In this document: positions 1 to 8,425 of the stretch, in pieces
Layout: each line of letters opens with the position of its first letter
Numbering within the stretch: the first letter of the stretch is position 1
Assembly (NCBI RefSeq): GCF_008086345.1
Contig: NZ_CP043006.1
Coordinates: 4,152,032-4,216,031, forward strand
Direction of reading: 5' to 3'
Origin: Chitinophaga sp. XS-30
Lineage (GTDB): Bacteria > Bacteroidota > Bacteroidia > Chitinophagales > Chitinophagaceae
Length of the DNA stretch: 64,000 nt
Translations under genes and position numbers: made by a program
The notes under the pieces: generated by a model
Seen by the model: only the letters and a program-made list of their open reading frames with translations
The model's database searches: none
What the model was told of the DNA's origin: nothing

Positions 1-522
1 CGCGAACTCACGGTCGCATCCGGGAGCGATGCAGCGGCTTTCAATATGGGGAACGTTGGCATGACTATGCTGGCCTCCGATTACGGCGTGAGGGGCGCCT
101 ACAGCGACGAGTATTACTTCGTCATGCAAGGTGCCGACGGCCGGTATATCCTGTCCTTGTCCAGCACTACGCCCGGTATGAACCAAAAGATCGGGAACAG
201 TCCGGATATTGAACAGGCCACTTCGTTTACCACGTCCAGCGTGGCCAAACACCTGTATTACGCCGCAAACAACAAGATCTACCTGTACGATATGCTTGCA
301 AACAGTTCCAGGCCGGTATTCTCGTTTCCTGCCAGCGTGCAGATCGCGGATATGAAGCTGCTGCGCTCTACGAGCAAACGCCTGGTGGTGGCCACCACCG
401 ACGGCCAGGAAGGAAAAGTGCACTATTTCGATCTTGACAACCTTGGTGATGTAACAGGCAATGCCGCCACGAACATCTTCACAGGGTTTGGCGAGATCGC
501 ACATCTCAGTTACAGGGATTGA
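1..522 (+). CDS. PKD-like family lipoprotein, C-terminal part (5' end outside window)
   Basis: The frame is open from the first base, so the gene starts before the window; the Met at 46 is internal. About 173 C-terminal residues are visible, with repeated beta-propeller-like strands (YYAANNKIYLYD, then KVHYFDLDNLG) and an ending GEIAHLSYRD. The full-length PKD-like lipoprotein at 32846-34315 ends in the same style (RIANITYMEQGQGSRTF). The family assignment rests on that resemblance and on context: a TlpA-type protein follows after 30 bp, as it does at 34400. In Bacteroidota such proteins are surface lipoproteins encoded in SusC/SusD loci. The stretch is too short to exclude another propeller lipoprotein family. 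Confidence 0.6.
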   Translation, partial: RELTVASGSDAAAFNMGNVGMTMLASDYGVRGAYSDEYYFVMQGADGRYILSLSSTTPGMNQKIGNSPDIEQATSFTTSSVAKHLYYAANNKIYLYDMLANSSRPVFSFPASVQIADMKLLRSTSKRLVVATTDGQEGKVHYFDLDNLGDVTGNAATNIFTGFGEIAHLSYRD

Positions 523-552
523 TAATGAAAAAAAACTTCAAAAAGGAAACCA

Positions 553-2007
553 ATGAAACTATTTAAAATACTGGCATTGACGGCAGGAATTTTCGCCGCA
601 ATTGAAGCAAAATCACAAGATAGCTGGGCAGAGACCAGGAAGAGGATAGATGAGCTGTCCTCCATCGAAGACACCGCAGTACTGAACGCAAAACTGCGTT
701 CCCTGCAGGAAAGCCCGTCCGAGAAAGACCGGATATTCGTTTACAACTACTATGCGGTAAAACGGATGAGTGACAAAGCGGAAGAAGTCCTGGAGACGGG
801 TATAAAACAATTTCCCCGGGGAGAGTTGCGGCACATCCAGCTGTCGAATAACATGCAGTCGGAAAGAGATGTGGAGAAACTGGAAGCGCTGTATCTGAAA
901 ACAAGAAAAGAATACCCGCAGAAGCCTGCTCCGGTTTTTGCTGCATCGAGACTGGCTTCGGAATATGCCCGGAAAGACAATGCGGAAAAAATGTGGCATT
1001 ACCTGGATGTGTTGAAGTCATCGAATTCGCAGGATCTTTATTTGTTCGAATTGATACGGCTGCCGGCCATTGATCCGGCAAACCTGGCCGCACGCCTCAA
1101 ACCGGCGATCGATTCCATGGACGCCCAATACAAGGCGCTTGCAAAGACCAATGACACCAGCAGGAAAGCGCAGCACGCTATCCGGCAGACCCGGGGATAC
1201 CTGAGTATGGCAGCTGCCAGCTACGCGAATACGCTGATAAAACAGGGCAAGAAGGAAGAAGCCTATCAGTTCATCAAGGAAAAGTATGCCGGTGGTGCAA
1301 ACGCATTGGTAGCATCTTCGTACCTGAGTGCGCTGATTGCCACAAAACGGTTTAAAGAAGCTTTCCCCCTGATCGAGGATGCGTTGCAGGCGAATTTTGC
1401 GAACAGGGAAGCCAATGCAGCTTACCGGGATGCCTATGTAGCCGTACACGGCTCCGCGGATGGGTTCGAAGAACGGAAAAATGCACTCCTCAAAGATATA
1501 AGGCTTAAAATTCGCGGAGAGGCTATGAAAAAGGCCATTCGCAAGCCCGCTTCCGGTTTTACGCTACAGGATGTGGACGGGAAGACCGTATCTCTTGCTG
1601 ATTTGAGAGGGAAAGTGGTGGTTATGGACTTTTGGGCTACCTGGTGTGGTCCCTGCAAGGCTTCATTCCCCTCCATGCAAATGGCGGTGGATAAGTACAA
1701 AAAGGACACCAATGTAGTCTTCCTCTTCATACACACAATGGACAAGGGAGAAGCTGACCCGACGGCCGCCGCAAAAAAGTATGTTACAGACAACCATTTT
1801 TCCTTTGAGGTACTGATGGACCTGCGCGACAAATCCACACAGGAAAGCAAAGTCGCCAAATTATACGGTGTAAGTGCCATTCCTACTAAAATCGTAATCG
1901 ATCCGCAAGGCAATATCCGCTTCAACGTTTCCGGTTTCGGTGGATTGAACGAGATTGCTGTAGAAGAATTATCGGCCATGATTGAAATTGCGCGGGAGAA
2001 ATCCTGA
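553..2007 (+). CDS. TlpA/ResA-type thiol-disulfide oxidoreductase with long N-terminal helical region
   Basis: 484 residues. An N-terminal signal-like segment (MKLFKILALTAGIFAAIEA) is followed by about 300 residues of charged helical sequence that looks TPR-like. A C-terminal thioredoxin fold starts near residue 330 (GFTLQDVDGKTVSLADLRGK). The redox motif WCGPC has cysteines 365 and 368, and the cis-Pro segment VSAIPTKIVIDP follows. Expected role: envelope-exposed thiol-disulfide exchange. It lies 30 bp after the PKD-like gene and is probably co-transcribed with it; a hairpin terminator follows. Thioredoxin-like proteins commonly close SusC/SusD loci in Chitinophagaceae, and a shorter one occurs at 34400-35269. 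The partner substrate cannot be read from sequence. Confidence 0.85.
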   Translation: MKLFKILALTAGIFAAIEAKSQDSWAETRKRIDELSSIEDTAVLNAKLRSLQESPSEKDRIFVYNYYAVKRMSDKAEEVLETGIKQFPRGELRHIQLSNNMQSERDVEKLEALYLKTRKEYPQKPAPVFAASRLASEYARKDNAEKMWHYLDVLKSSNSQDLYLFELIRLPAIDPANLAARLKPAIDSMDAQYKALAKTNDTSRKAQHAIRQTRGYLSMAAASYANTLIKQGKKEEAYQFIKEKYAGGANALVASSYLSALIATKRFKEAFPLIEDALQANFANREANAAYRDAYVAVHGSADGFEERKNALLKDIRLKIRGEAMKKAIRKPASGFTLQDVDGKTVSLADLRGKVVVMDFWATWCGPCKASFPSMQMAVDKYKKDTNVVFLFIHTMDKGEADPTAAAKKYVTDNHFSFEVLMDLRDKSTQESKVAKLYGVSAIPTKIVIDPQGNIRFNVSGFGGLNEIAVEELSAMIEIAREKS

Positions 2008-2085
2008 GCCGGTGCAATAAGAACGTTGTTCATTTCGAAAACCAATCAATATTAAAAACAGCCGCTGACGCTTTGGCTGGCGGGG

Positions 2086-2122
2086 AAAGAAGGCGTCTCA
2101 AAATAGAGGCGCCTTCTTTATT
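2086..2122 (+). terminator. Rho-independent terminator after the TlpA gene
   Basis: GAAGGCGTCTC (2089-2099) pairs with GAGGCGCCTTC (2106-2116), with one wobble or mismatch and a short A-rich loop. A T-rich stretch (TTTATTCTTTA) follows. It sits about 80 bp after the stop codon at 2007 and closes the PKD-like/TlpA operon. Confidence 0.75.
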
Positions 2123-2627
2123 CTTTAGTTGAGTTCCTATCGTCAAATTGAACCGCATCATTGCCATCGATGTTTTCTTTCTCTTTTATACTGCTAAGCT
2201 ATCGGATGCAAACTATATTCTTCTTTTTATTCTGAACCTGCCTGACAATTGTTTTTTGGACGGTTGTAACCACCGTTTTGATACCATAGCTCAGCAGTAA
2301 ACCAGCCGGTATGAAGACAATAAAAATGGGCGCCCGTACTACCCGGCAACTCATTCTTATCAAATTGATAATTTTATGACCATGGCAGATTTTACCCATT
2401 TTTTGGATATCAAACACGAAAACGTCCGGATGCCAGCGGGATCGCAGAAAGGAATCAGTCTTAATTGACAAACTGGTCCTGTTCATTTTCCCTGAAAAGC
2501 TCAAGACAATTTCCCTTACAAATACGCCCCGGAAACAGACGGATATTCTAATAGCAAGCGCCGGTAAGTACCTTGCACAGGGAAAATGTAATCAGACTAT
2601 GCTTATCTTTATCAAAAATCCGGTTGT
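2123..2627. other. Intergenic region with no recognised gene
   Basis: About 500 bp of AT-richer DNA between the terminator and the FISUMP lipoprotein. A 101-codon minus-strand frame (2199-2504) contains one hydrophobic stretch but no family features, and its composition looks like chance. A TATCTTTA element near 2603-2612 could be a degenerate -7 box for the gene at 2628. Nothing else was recognised. Confidence 0.5.
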
Positions 2628-3296
2628 ATGAGACGTCTGCTATTTGCATCAGGCTATTTTATCTTGCTTGGCTGTCAATCCCTATATTGCCAGGATAATG
2701 ACAAAGGGGCGCAAATTACAAGTGTAAAGATCGGGGAACAGGTATGGTCTGCGGATAATCTGGAAGTATTGACGTTCCGAAATGGAGATTCGGTTCCGCA
2801 TGCCAGGTCCGCAGCGGAATGGGAAAAAGCGGGCCGCGAAGGTACCCCGGCATGGTGTTATTACCGGAACGACACGGGTGAAGTCCTCACATACGGCCGC
2901 ATGTATAACTGGTTTGCAGTGAACGATGCGAGAGGGTTAGCGCCTGTTGGCTGGCGTATTGCTACGCAGGATGACTGGATTAAACTGGAGGAATTTCTAG
3001 GTATGGATGAGGCCGGAGTGTTGTTCAGAAGTGATTCCGTATGGAACACCGGCAATGTTCCTTCAGGTACGGGGATACTTTTGGGCGGATACCGGACCAG
3101 GGATGGCCGCTTTACCGGAATGGGCGAGTTTACTTATATGGCAAGTGCCACGGAAGCGGATGTGAGGGACTCGCGGGACGATCAGACGGCCATCTGGGGG
3201 CGCGGTGTGCATATCGATAATAAAACGGTCATGAGATGCGCGCTGGATAAACATTTCGGATTGTATGTGCGATGCGTAAGAGACCAGATACCTTAA
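2628..3296 (+). CDS. FISUMP-domain (TIGR02145-like) lipoprotein
   Basis: 222 residues. The N-terminus has a short hydrophobic stretch ending in a lipobox-like LLGC (Cys16), suggesting a lipoprotein anchor. The rest matches the Fibrobacter succinogenes major paralogous (FISUMP) domain: GEQVWSADNLEV near the start, then GRMYNWFAVND, LAPVGWRIATQDDW and the terminal YVRCVRD. These domains occur in many secreted or surface Bacteroidota proteins, usually in larger paralogous families, and have no defined enzymatic activity. The gene is monocistronic, with a strong terminator 75 bp downstream. Confidence 0.85.
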   Translation: MRRLLFASGYFILLGCQSLYCQDNDKGAQITSVKIGEQVWSADNLEVLTFRNGDSVPHARSAAEWEKAGREGTPAWCYYRNDTGEVLTYGRMYNWFAVNDARGLAPVGWRIATQDDWIKLEEFLGMDEAGVLFRSDSVWNTGNVPSGTGILLGGYRTRDGRFTGMGEFTYMASATEADVRDSRDDQTAIWGRGVHIDNKTVMRCALDKHFGLYVRCVRDQIP

Positions 3297-3370
3297 CGTC
3301 TGCGCTTGTTTTTGTAAGCGGTCATTTACTGGCAGGTTAAGCCACATTCTTGATAATATTGCCACATGTT

Positions 3371-3407
3371 GAAAGGCCGGAGGATTCAAACCTCCGGCCT
3401 TTCTATT
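3371..3407 (+). terminator. Strong hairpin terminator after the FISUMP gene
   Basis: A perfect 13-bp stem: GAAAGGCCGGAGG (3371-3383), loop ATTCAAA, CCTCCGGCCTTTC (3391-3403), then TATTTCC. It lies 74 bp past the stop codon. Confidence 0.8.
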
Positions 3408-3589
3408 TCCCAAAAACAGGAAATTTCCCCTTAACTATTGTCAAAAAAATAGAACAATTTTGTTCGGAAAGGAATCAGCAGATCGGCTTGTAAAAACATG
3501 TAGCGAAGCATATTCAGTGCTTTTGGTAAAGCCTGAATAGACTCCAAATATTTGTGCTTATTATACCTTCACCTGTCAACCAATTCACT

Positions 3590-3893
3590 ATGGAATGGAA
3601 ATTTAGAAAAGAGTTCCCGATCATGCCCGGCGTTATTTATTGAAACAGAGATAGTGCCTGATGATTCCCGGGTTGTGGGACACACCTGGTATAAAGTCAA
3701 TAAGGACGGCTCTCCGGACCGCCGCTTTTCAGACAATTATCTATATGGCCAATTGGTGCTGACCACAAAAACCGGGCTTAATGAAGTGTATTGTTTTAGC
3801 CACGCGGACTACTCCCAATTATTTGTCAAGGCACTATCCGACTATATTTCCAGTCTGAAGGCGGCCAGTTCGTTACTGAAGGAATTTAAATAG
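3590..3893 (+). pseudogene. Small unknown gene, apparently frameshifted near 3636
   Basis: An ATG at 3590 opens MEWKFRKEFPIMPGVIY and hits a stop at 3641. The next frame is open from before this point to 3893 and encodes IETEIVPDDSRVVGHTW, YKVNKDGSPDRRFSDN and onwards to a helical end LKEFK. Skipping one T of the TTT at 3636-3638 joins both parts into one protein of about 100 residues. The unbroken downstream frame has only a TTG at 3552 as a start. No family was assigned with confidence. Alternatives are a real gene with a non-ATG start or a sequencing error. It precedes the small gene at 3928 by 34 bp. Confidence 0.4.
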
Positions 3894-3927
3894 CATCTTA
3901 CTTGTCAATTGCCATAAAACCAAAAAT

Positions 3928-4140
3928 ATGGGTTGGGTTAAAAGTCATTTTCGAAAAGGAAGATATGTTCCTGCTCACTACCGCTCCGGGAACCGAATCC
4001 CTGTCAGGAATTCTACCAGCGCCGGGATGGATTTTTTGCGCATTATTGCCAGGGTGCTGAGAATCGTTCTGGGGATGTTCGTTGCCTTGCTGGCCATAGC
4101 CCTGGGTAGCGGTAAAATCAGCAGGCGGAGACGCTGGTAG
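3928..4140 (+). CDS. Small basic protein with one membrane segment, unknown function
   Basis: 70 residues. A basic N-terminus (SHFRKGRYVPAHYRSG) is followed by one hydrophobic segment (about residues 35-58, FLRIIARVLRIVLGMFVALL) and a basic tail SRRRRW. The ATG start lies 34 bp after the disrupted gene before it, so the two may form one transcript. I do not recognise the family. The hydrophobic stretch with flanking positive charges suggests an inner-membrane small protein. Confidence 0.5.
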   Translation: MGWVKSHFRKGRYVPAHYRSGNRIPVRNSTSAGMDFLRIIARVLRIVLGMFVALLAIALGSGKISRRRRW

Positions 4141-4175
4141 ATGCTGAGCCGGAGTTTCCCCTTTTCAACAGCACA

Positions 4176-4210
4176 ACGGCGCTTTCCCTGTCGCGATAAA
4201 CAAGCGCCGT
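4176..4210. terminator. Hairpin between convergent genes
   Basis: A perfect 9-bp stem: ACGGCGCTT (4176-4184) and AAGCGCCGT (4202-4210), with a 17-nt loop. It lies between the convergent ends of the 70-residue gene (+) and the desaturase (-). No clear T-run follows on either strand, so intrinsic termination is uncertain. Confidence 0.4.
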
Positions 4211-4231
4211 CAATAATGCTGCCTTTGCCGT

Positions 4232-5287
4232 TCAGCTGATTTTCCCCTTAAGCCTCCAGATAACCTGTTTAAGCAAGCGCGCACTCTCCATTCCGCCTGT
4301 TTCCCCGTTTCTCCGGGCCGCTTTTAAACCCGTCATCATCTGTAATTCCGGGTCCCATACCTTCAGTTTCAGGCAGGCGCGAATGTCTTTCCACCGAAGT
4401 GATGTAGTAGTGGCGGCCTGTAACTCAGGGATATTGTTCAGCACTTCCGGCAAACGATAGAACGGAATGCGGGCATTCAGGTGGTGAATATGATGCAGGC
4501 CGATGTTTCCGGTGAACCACGCCATGACCGGGTTCATCACCATATGACTGGACGATAACATCGCAGCTTCGTCGTAACACCAATCCTCCTTCGTGTTGAA
4601 GATGACTCCCGGAAAGTTGTGCTGGGCATAGAAAAGATATGTTCCAATCGCGCAGGCGATAAAGATGGGCACTAATATCAGGAGCACCCAGGCTATCCAG
4701 CCGGCAAGCACTACAACGGTTGCCGACACGGCCACATGCACCAGCAGTGCTATCAACGCATCGTAGTGGCGCCTGGGGCTGACAACGAAAGAATTGATGC
4801 ACATGCCGATAATGAACATGAACAGGTAACCGAACAGAATGGTGAGCGGATGCCGGGTGAACAGGTACATCGCGCGCTCCCGCCGGCTCATGGCCGCAAA
4901 CTTTTTGGTGGTGGCAACGGGGTAAGAGCCGATGCTGGCGCTGTATAATTTCGAGTTATGCTGATGATGGTAATCGTGCGAACGCTTCCAGATACTTGAC
5001 GGCGCCAGGATGTAAATGCCGAATACCGTCATGATCCCTTCCGCAATGACACTGTTCCTTAAAATAGAATGATGCTGATAGTCGTGATAGATCACGAACA
5101 TTCTCACAATAAGCAATCCGGACAGCACACTGCAGGCGATCCGCAGCCAAAGGAAGGGCATCATCATTGTAGCGGCAAGTGATGCCATCAGCAGCCCTAA
5201 AGTAGATATGGTGTACCACCAGCTCAGGGCGCGTTGCTCCTGCGCATAGGGCTTGGTGGCTAAAATGAGTTGTTTTCCTGCTAACAT
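4232..5287 (-). CDS. Membrane fatty acid desaturase / hydroxylase family protein
   Basis: 351 residues with several hydrophobic segments and the three histidine clusters of the family: HDYQHH (from residue 68), HDYHHQH (from 104) and HHIHH near residue 264. These bind a di-iron centre that uses O2 to desaturate or hydroxylate acyl chains or similar lipids in the membrane. The start codon overlaps the end of the upstream acyltransferase gene by 7 bp, implying translational coupling and a joint role in making or modifying an acylated membrane lipid. The precise substrate (acyl-lipid, carotenoid or other) cannot be told from sequence. Confidence 0.85.
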   Translation of the reverse strand: MLAGKQLILATKPYAQEQRALSWWYTISTLGLLMASLAATMMMPFLWLRIACSVLSGLLIVRMFVIYHDYQHHSILRNSVIAEGIMTVFGIYILAPSSIWKRSHDYHHQHNSKLYSASIGSYPVATTKKFAAMSRRERAMYLFTRHPLTILFGYLFMFIIGMCINSFVVSPRRHYDALIALLVHVAVSATVVVLAGWIAWVLLILVPIFIACAIGTYLFYAQHNFPGVIFNTKEDWCYDEAAMLSSSHMVMNPVMAWFTGNIGLHHIHHLNARIPFYRLPEVLNNIPELQAATTTSLRWKDIRACLKLKVWDPELQMMTGLKAARRNGETGGMESARLLKQVIWRLKGKIS

Positions 5288-6186
5288 TCCGTTGTTTTAA
5301 GCGTTGCTGGTGTTGTTGTTCTTTTGTGTTTCCATCTCCGGTGCGACCATAACCAGGTAGCCGGCTGATGAACGATATCGGCTTCCAGCCTGGCGGTATG
5401 AAGGGCCGTAACATTTCCCGGAGGCTCAAGGGCCGGCGATTCCACCAGCACCTCGGCGGAAACCGTGTAGTATCCCCGTTTTACACGGGTAACGGAAACA
5501 TATACCACGGGATAGTTCAATTTTGATGCGATCCGCTCGGTGCCGGTAAATACGGGGGTGTCCTGGTTCAGGAACGTAAGCCATTGCGCGCTGTCAGGGC
5601 GCGGCGACTGATCGGCAATAAACGCCGTAGCATTAATCTCCCCCTGCAGCTTCACCATTTCCCGGAAGGTTTCCTTCATGGCGATCAGTTTGGTGCCGAA
5701 GCGTGTGCGCATCCTGTACATCAGCCCGTCATAGTGTTTGTTGGACAGCGGATGATACACCACGTACAGTTGCTGCGGACATAAAATGCTGAATGTATTG
5801 CCGGCCCATTCCCAATTGCCTTTATGCCCCATCACCAGTACAACGCTTTTGCCTTCGGCATGCAGGCGTTCAAACAGGGCCACGCTTTCAGGCGTTAAAG
5901 CGCAATGCTTTATCATGGCTGCTTTGCTGATCGTCAATGTTTTAAAGGTCTCCAGGAACAGATCGCAGAAATAACGGTAAAAATCACGGCAGATCCGTGC
6001 ACGTTCTGATGCTGATCTTTCCGGGAACGCATTGGCCAGGTTTTGCAGCACGACTTTTTTACGGTAGCCTGCAACATAATACAGCAAACAGAAAAATACA
6101 TCCGAAAGCAGGTATAGCAGCGGAAAGGGAAGAATGCTGATAAGATACACTACCGGCAGCAGCAGGTAGTAAAAAATAGTACTCAA
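5281..6186 (-). CDS. LpxL/HtrB-type lysophospholipid/lipid A acyltransferase
   Basis: 301 residues. An N-terminal hydrophobic anchor (about residues 5-40) is followed by the HX4E acyltransferase motif in GHKGNWEW (His121, Glu126), and later ADQSPR and TGTERIASKLNYPVVYV, typical of the lipid A late-acyltransferase family (PF03279). The C-terminal WLWSHRRWKHKR is also typical. The role is transfer of an acyl chain to a lipid A-like or aminolipid acceptor at the inner membrane. It is first in a two-gene operon with the desaturase. An AT-rich 260-bp divergent region separates it from the galactonate operon. The exact acceptor is unknown. Confidence 0.85.
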   Translation of the reverse strand: MSTIFYYLLLPVVYLISILPFPLLYLLSDVFFCLLYYVAGYRKKVVLQNLANAFPERSASERARICRDFYRYFCDLFLETFKTLTISKAAMIKHCALTPESVALFERLHAEGKSVVLVMGHKGNWEWAGNTFSILCPQQLYVVYHPLSNKHYDGLMYRMRTRFGTKLIAMKETFREMVKLQGEINATAFIADQSPRPDSAQWLTFLNQDTPVFTGTERIASKLNYPVVYVSVTRVKRGYYTVSAEVLVESPALEPPGNVTALHTARLEADIVHQPATWLWSHRRWKHKRTTTPATLKTTEC

Positions 6187-6389
6187 ATTGACACCAGTTG
6201 TTAGAATGCGATAAAATACAAATTACCTGATTAAAACAGGATATATCAGTCGTTTATTATCTGCTTTTCCATATTATTCTGTTAAAATCAAGGATTTACG
6301 GGCTAAATATATAATAAAGTTGGATAATATCATAACCCTCAGGAATATAGCTGCTTTTACGGCAGATGCGTTGCGGGGTTTAAGAAATG

Positions 6390-6420
6390 TTGAAAATACA
6401 CTTACTTCTTTCTATCTTTC
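6390..6420 (+). promoter_or_regulatory. Candidate Bacteroidota-type promoter for the galactonate operon
   Basis: TTG at 6390-6392, a 20-bp spacer, then TATCTTTC at 6413-6420. This is one base off the TTTG...TAnnTTTG pattern of the Bacteroidota primary sigma factor. It lies about 27 bp ahead of the preferred aldolase start at 6447, which supports that start over the ATG at 6387. Confidence 0.45.
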
Positions 6421-6446
6421 CGTTGTTCAACCATACCCATAATTCC

Positions 6447-7070
6447 ATGTCTACACTTTCTCAAATCCTTGAACACAAGATCATTGCCATCATCCGCGGC
6501 GCACAGCCGGCAGACGTGCCGCTGCTGGCGGAGGCCCTGTACGCGGGTGGTATCCGCCTGTTGGAGGTGACCATGAACTCAATCGCGCCGCTGGCCGTCA
6601 TCAAAGAAGTATCCGCTCAAATGGGCGACAAGATGGTCATCGGCGCGGGTACGGTGCTGGATGCCGCTATGGTCCGGGAGGCGGTTGCGGCGGGGGCGCG
6701 TTTCGTGCTCTCCCCTGTCCTGGAGCCTGAAGTGATCAAAACCGCAAAAGAATTGGGCATTGTAAGCATTCCGGGCGCCTATACGGCCACGGAGATCTAC
6801 GCTGCCTGGAAACATGGGGCGGACATGATCAAGGTATTCCCGGCTACTTCTGCTGCTTATATTAAAGACGTGCTGGCGCCGCTGCCCAAAATGCACCTGC
6901 TGCCTACGGGCGGCATTACGCCGGAGAATATCAACGATTTCCGGAAAGCAGGGGCTGCCGGTTTTGGCATTGGCAGCGCACTCGTGAATGCACAGGCCGC
7001 CGTTACGCCGGAGTACCTGCGGCAACTCACGGAGAAGTCGCGGCAGTTCATCCGCGCCATTCAATCCTGA
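6447..7070 (+). CDS. eda: 2-dehydro-3-deoxy-phosphogluconate/-galactonate aldolase
   Basis: 207 residues from the ATG at 6447. A Met at 6387 would add 20 residues that do not fit the family and would overlap the predicted promoter. Class I KDPG aldolase features are present: IIAIIRG near the N-terminus, Glu40 in LLEVTMNS, GAGTVLD, Schiff-base Lys129 in DMIKVFPA, and LPTGGITPEN. The enzyme cleaves 2-keto-3-deoxy-6-phospho sugar acid to pyruvate and glyceraldehyde 3-phosphate. Next to dgoD and dgoK, its likely substrate is the galactonate-derived isomer (the DgoA role), though the sequence alone fits Eda equally. First gene of the operon, cytosolic. Confidence 0.9.
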   Translation: MSTLSQILEHKIIAIIRGAQPADVPLLAEALYAGGIRLLEVTMNSIAPLAVIKEVSAQMGDKMVIGAGTVLDAAMVREAVAAGARFVLSPVLEPEVIKTAKELGIVSIPGAYTATEIYAAWKHGADMIKVFPATSAAYIKDVLAPLPKMHLLPTGGITPENINDFRKAGAAGFGIGSALVNAQAAVTPEYLRQLTEKSRQFIRAIQS

Positions 7071-7158
7071 AAAACAACGTTATGTTATGAGATACTGGTA
7101 CTGTGCCTGGGTACGAAAACATATCCACCGCCTGAAAAACAACATGACGTTATGAGAT
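7066..7158 (+). repeat. 28-bp imperfect direct repeat spanning the aldolase stop codon
   Basis: Copies lie at 7066-7093 and 7131-7158, 65 bp apart. Both begin CCTGAAAAACAAC and end GTTATGAGAT, with a divergent 5-bp centre. The first copy contains the aldolase stop codon, so this looks like a local duplication in the eda-dgoD spacer. Confidence 0.6.
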
Positions 7159-7255
7159 GCCCTGCAGCGAGGTGCTATCCTGCCTCATGAAACGCGAAGC
7201 GTTCACTAAGGCAAAAGCAAGACATCATAGGCAGTAAAAAGACAAATCCATACAG

Positions 7256-8404
7256 ATGAAAATAAAAAGCTACGAACTGTTCCAGGTGCCGCCGCGCTGG
7301 CTGTTCCTGAAAATAACAACAGACGAGGGGATCATTGGCTGGGGCGAACCGGTCATAGAAGGGAAAGCCGCTACCGTTAAAACAGCAGTGGACGAACTGA
7401 TGGAATACCTGATCGGTAAAGATCCCATGCATATTGAAGATCATTGGAACGTGATGTACCGCGCGGGCTTCTACCGCGGCGGCCCCATTCTGATGAGCGC
7501 CATTGCGGGGATTGACCAGGCGTTGTGGGACATCAAGGGAAAATATTACAACGCCCCCGTCCACCAGCTGCTGGGCGGCAAAGCGCACGACAGGATGAAG
7601 GTGTACTCCTGGATCGGTGGCGACCGTCCCGCCGAAGTGGGAGCTGCCGCGCGTAAGATGGCGGAGCAGGGCTTTCTGGCCGTAAAGATGAATGCCACGG
7701 AAGAACTGCAGTACGTAGATAGTTATGAAAAGATAGACGCGGCCATTCAGCGCATTGCCGCCGTGCGGGAGGCCGTGGGCCCGGGCATTGGCATCGGCAT
7801 TGACTTTCACGGCCGGGTGCACAAACCTATGGCCAAGATACTGGCCAAAGCGCTCGAACCCTTCCGCCCCATGTTCATCGAGGAGCCGGTGCTGCCGGAA
7901 AACAATGAGGACCTGCGCGAAATTGCACAACACGTAGCCATCCCCATTGCCACCGGTGAACGCATGTTCTCCAGGTGGCAGTTCAAAACCCTGTTGAAGG
8001 AGGGGTATGCCGACATCATCCAGCCCGATGTTTCCCACGCCGGCGGCATCACCGAATGCAAAAAGATCATTTCCATGGCCGAGGCCTTTGATGTAGCTGC
8101 CGCGCCGCATTGTCCACTTGGTCCCATTGCCCTGGCGGCCTGCCTGCAGGTGGACGCTACCTGTCACAACGCTTTCATCCAGGAGCAAAGCCTGGGCATT
8201 CACTATAACCAGGGCAGCGACCTGCTGGACTATCTCACCGATAAAACCGTATTCCAGTATAAGGACGGTTATGTGGACATCCCCTCCAAACCCGGTCTCG
8301 GAATAGATATCAACGAAGAACATGTCAGAAAAATGGCCACGGAAGGGCACAACTGGCGCAACCCCGTGTGGCGCCATACAGACGGCAGCGTAGCGGAATG
8401 GTAA
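7256..8404 (+). CDS. dgoD: D-galactonate dehydratase
   Basis: 382 residues, the same length as the E. coli enzyme and strongly similar by eye: PPRWLFLKITTDEGIIGWGE, YRAGFYRGGPILMSAIAGID and the terminal WRNPVWRHTDGSVAEW. It belongs to the mannonate/mandelate racemase subgroup of the enolase superfamily. Metal-binding acids are visible in DFHGRVH, FIEEPV and GERMFSR, and the catalytic His in APHCPLGP. It dehydrates D-galactonate to 2-dehydro-3-deoxy-D-galactonate. The start is the ATG at 7256. The MFS gene follows after 21 bp. Confidence 0.95.
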   Translation: MKIKSYELFQVPPRWLFLKITTDEGIIGWGEPVIEGKAATVKTAVDELMEYLIGKDPMHIEDHWNVMYRAGFYRGGPILMSAIAGIDQALWDIKGKYYNAPVHQLLGGKAHDRMKVYSWIGGDRPAEVGAAARKMAEQGFLAVKMNATEELQYVDSYEKIDAAIQRIAAVREAVGPGIGIGIDFHGRVHKPMAKILAKALEPFRPMFIEEPVLPENNEDLREIAQHVAIPIATGERMFSRWQFKTLLKEGYADIIQPDVSHAGGITECKKIISMAEAFDVAAAPHCPLGPIALAACLQVDATCHNAFIQEQSLGIHYNQGSDLLDYLTDKTVFQYKDGYVDIPSKPGLGIDINEEHVRKMATEGHNWRNPVWRHTDGSVAEW

Positions 8405-8425
8405 ACACAGATCAGCAACTGATAC

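Noticed and set aside
2199..2504. 101-codon minus-strand frame in the long spacer
   Set aside because: One hydrophobic stretch only, no homology recognised, no promoter visible; kept as intergenic.
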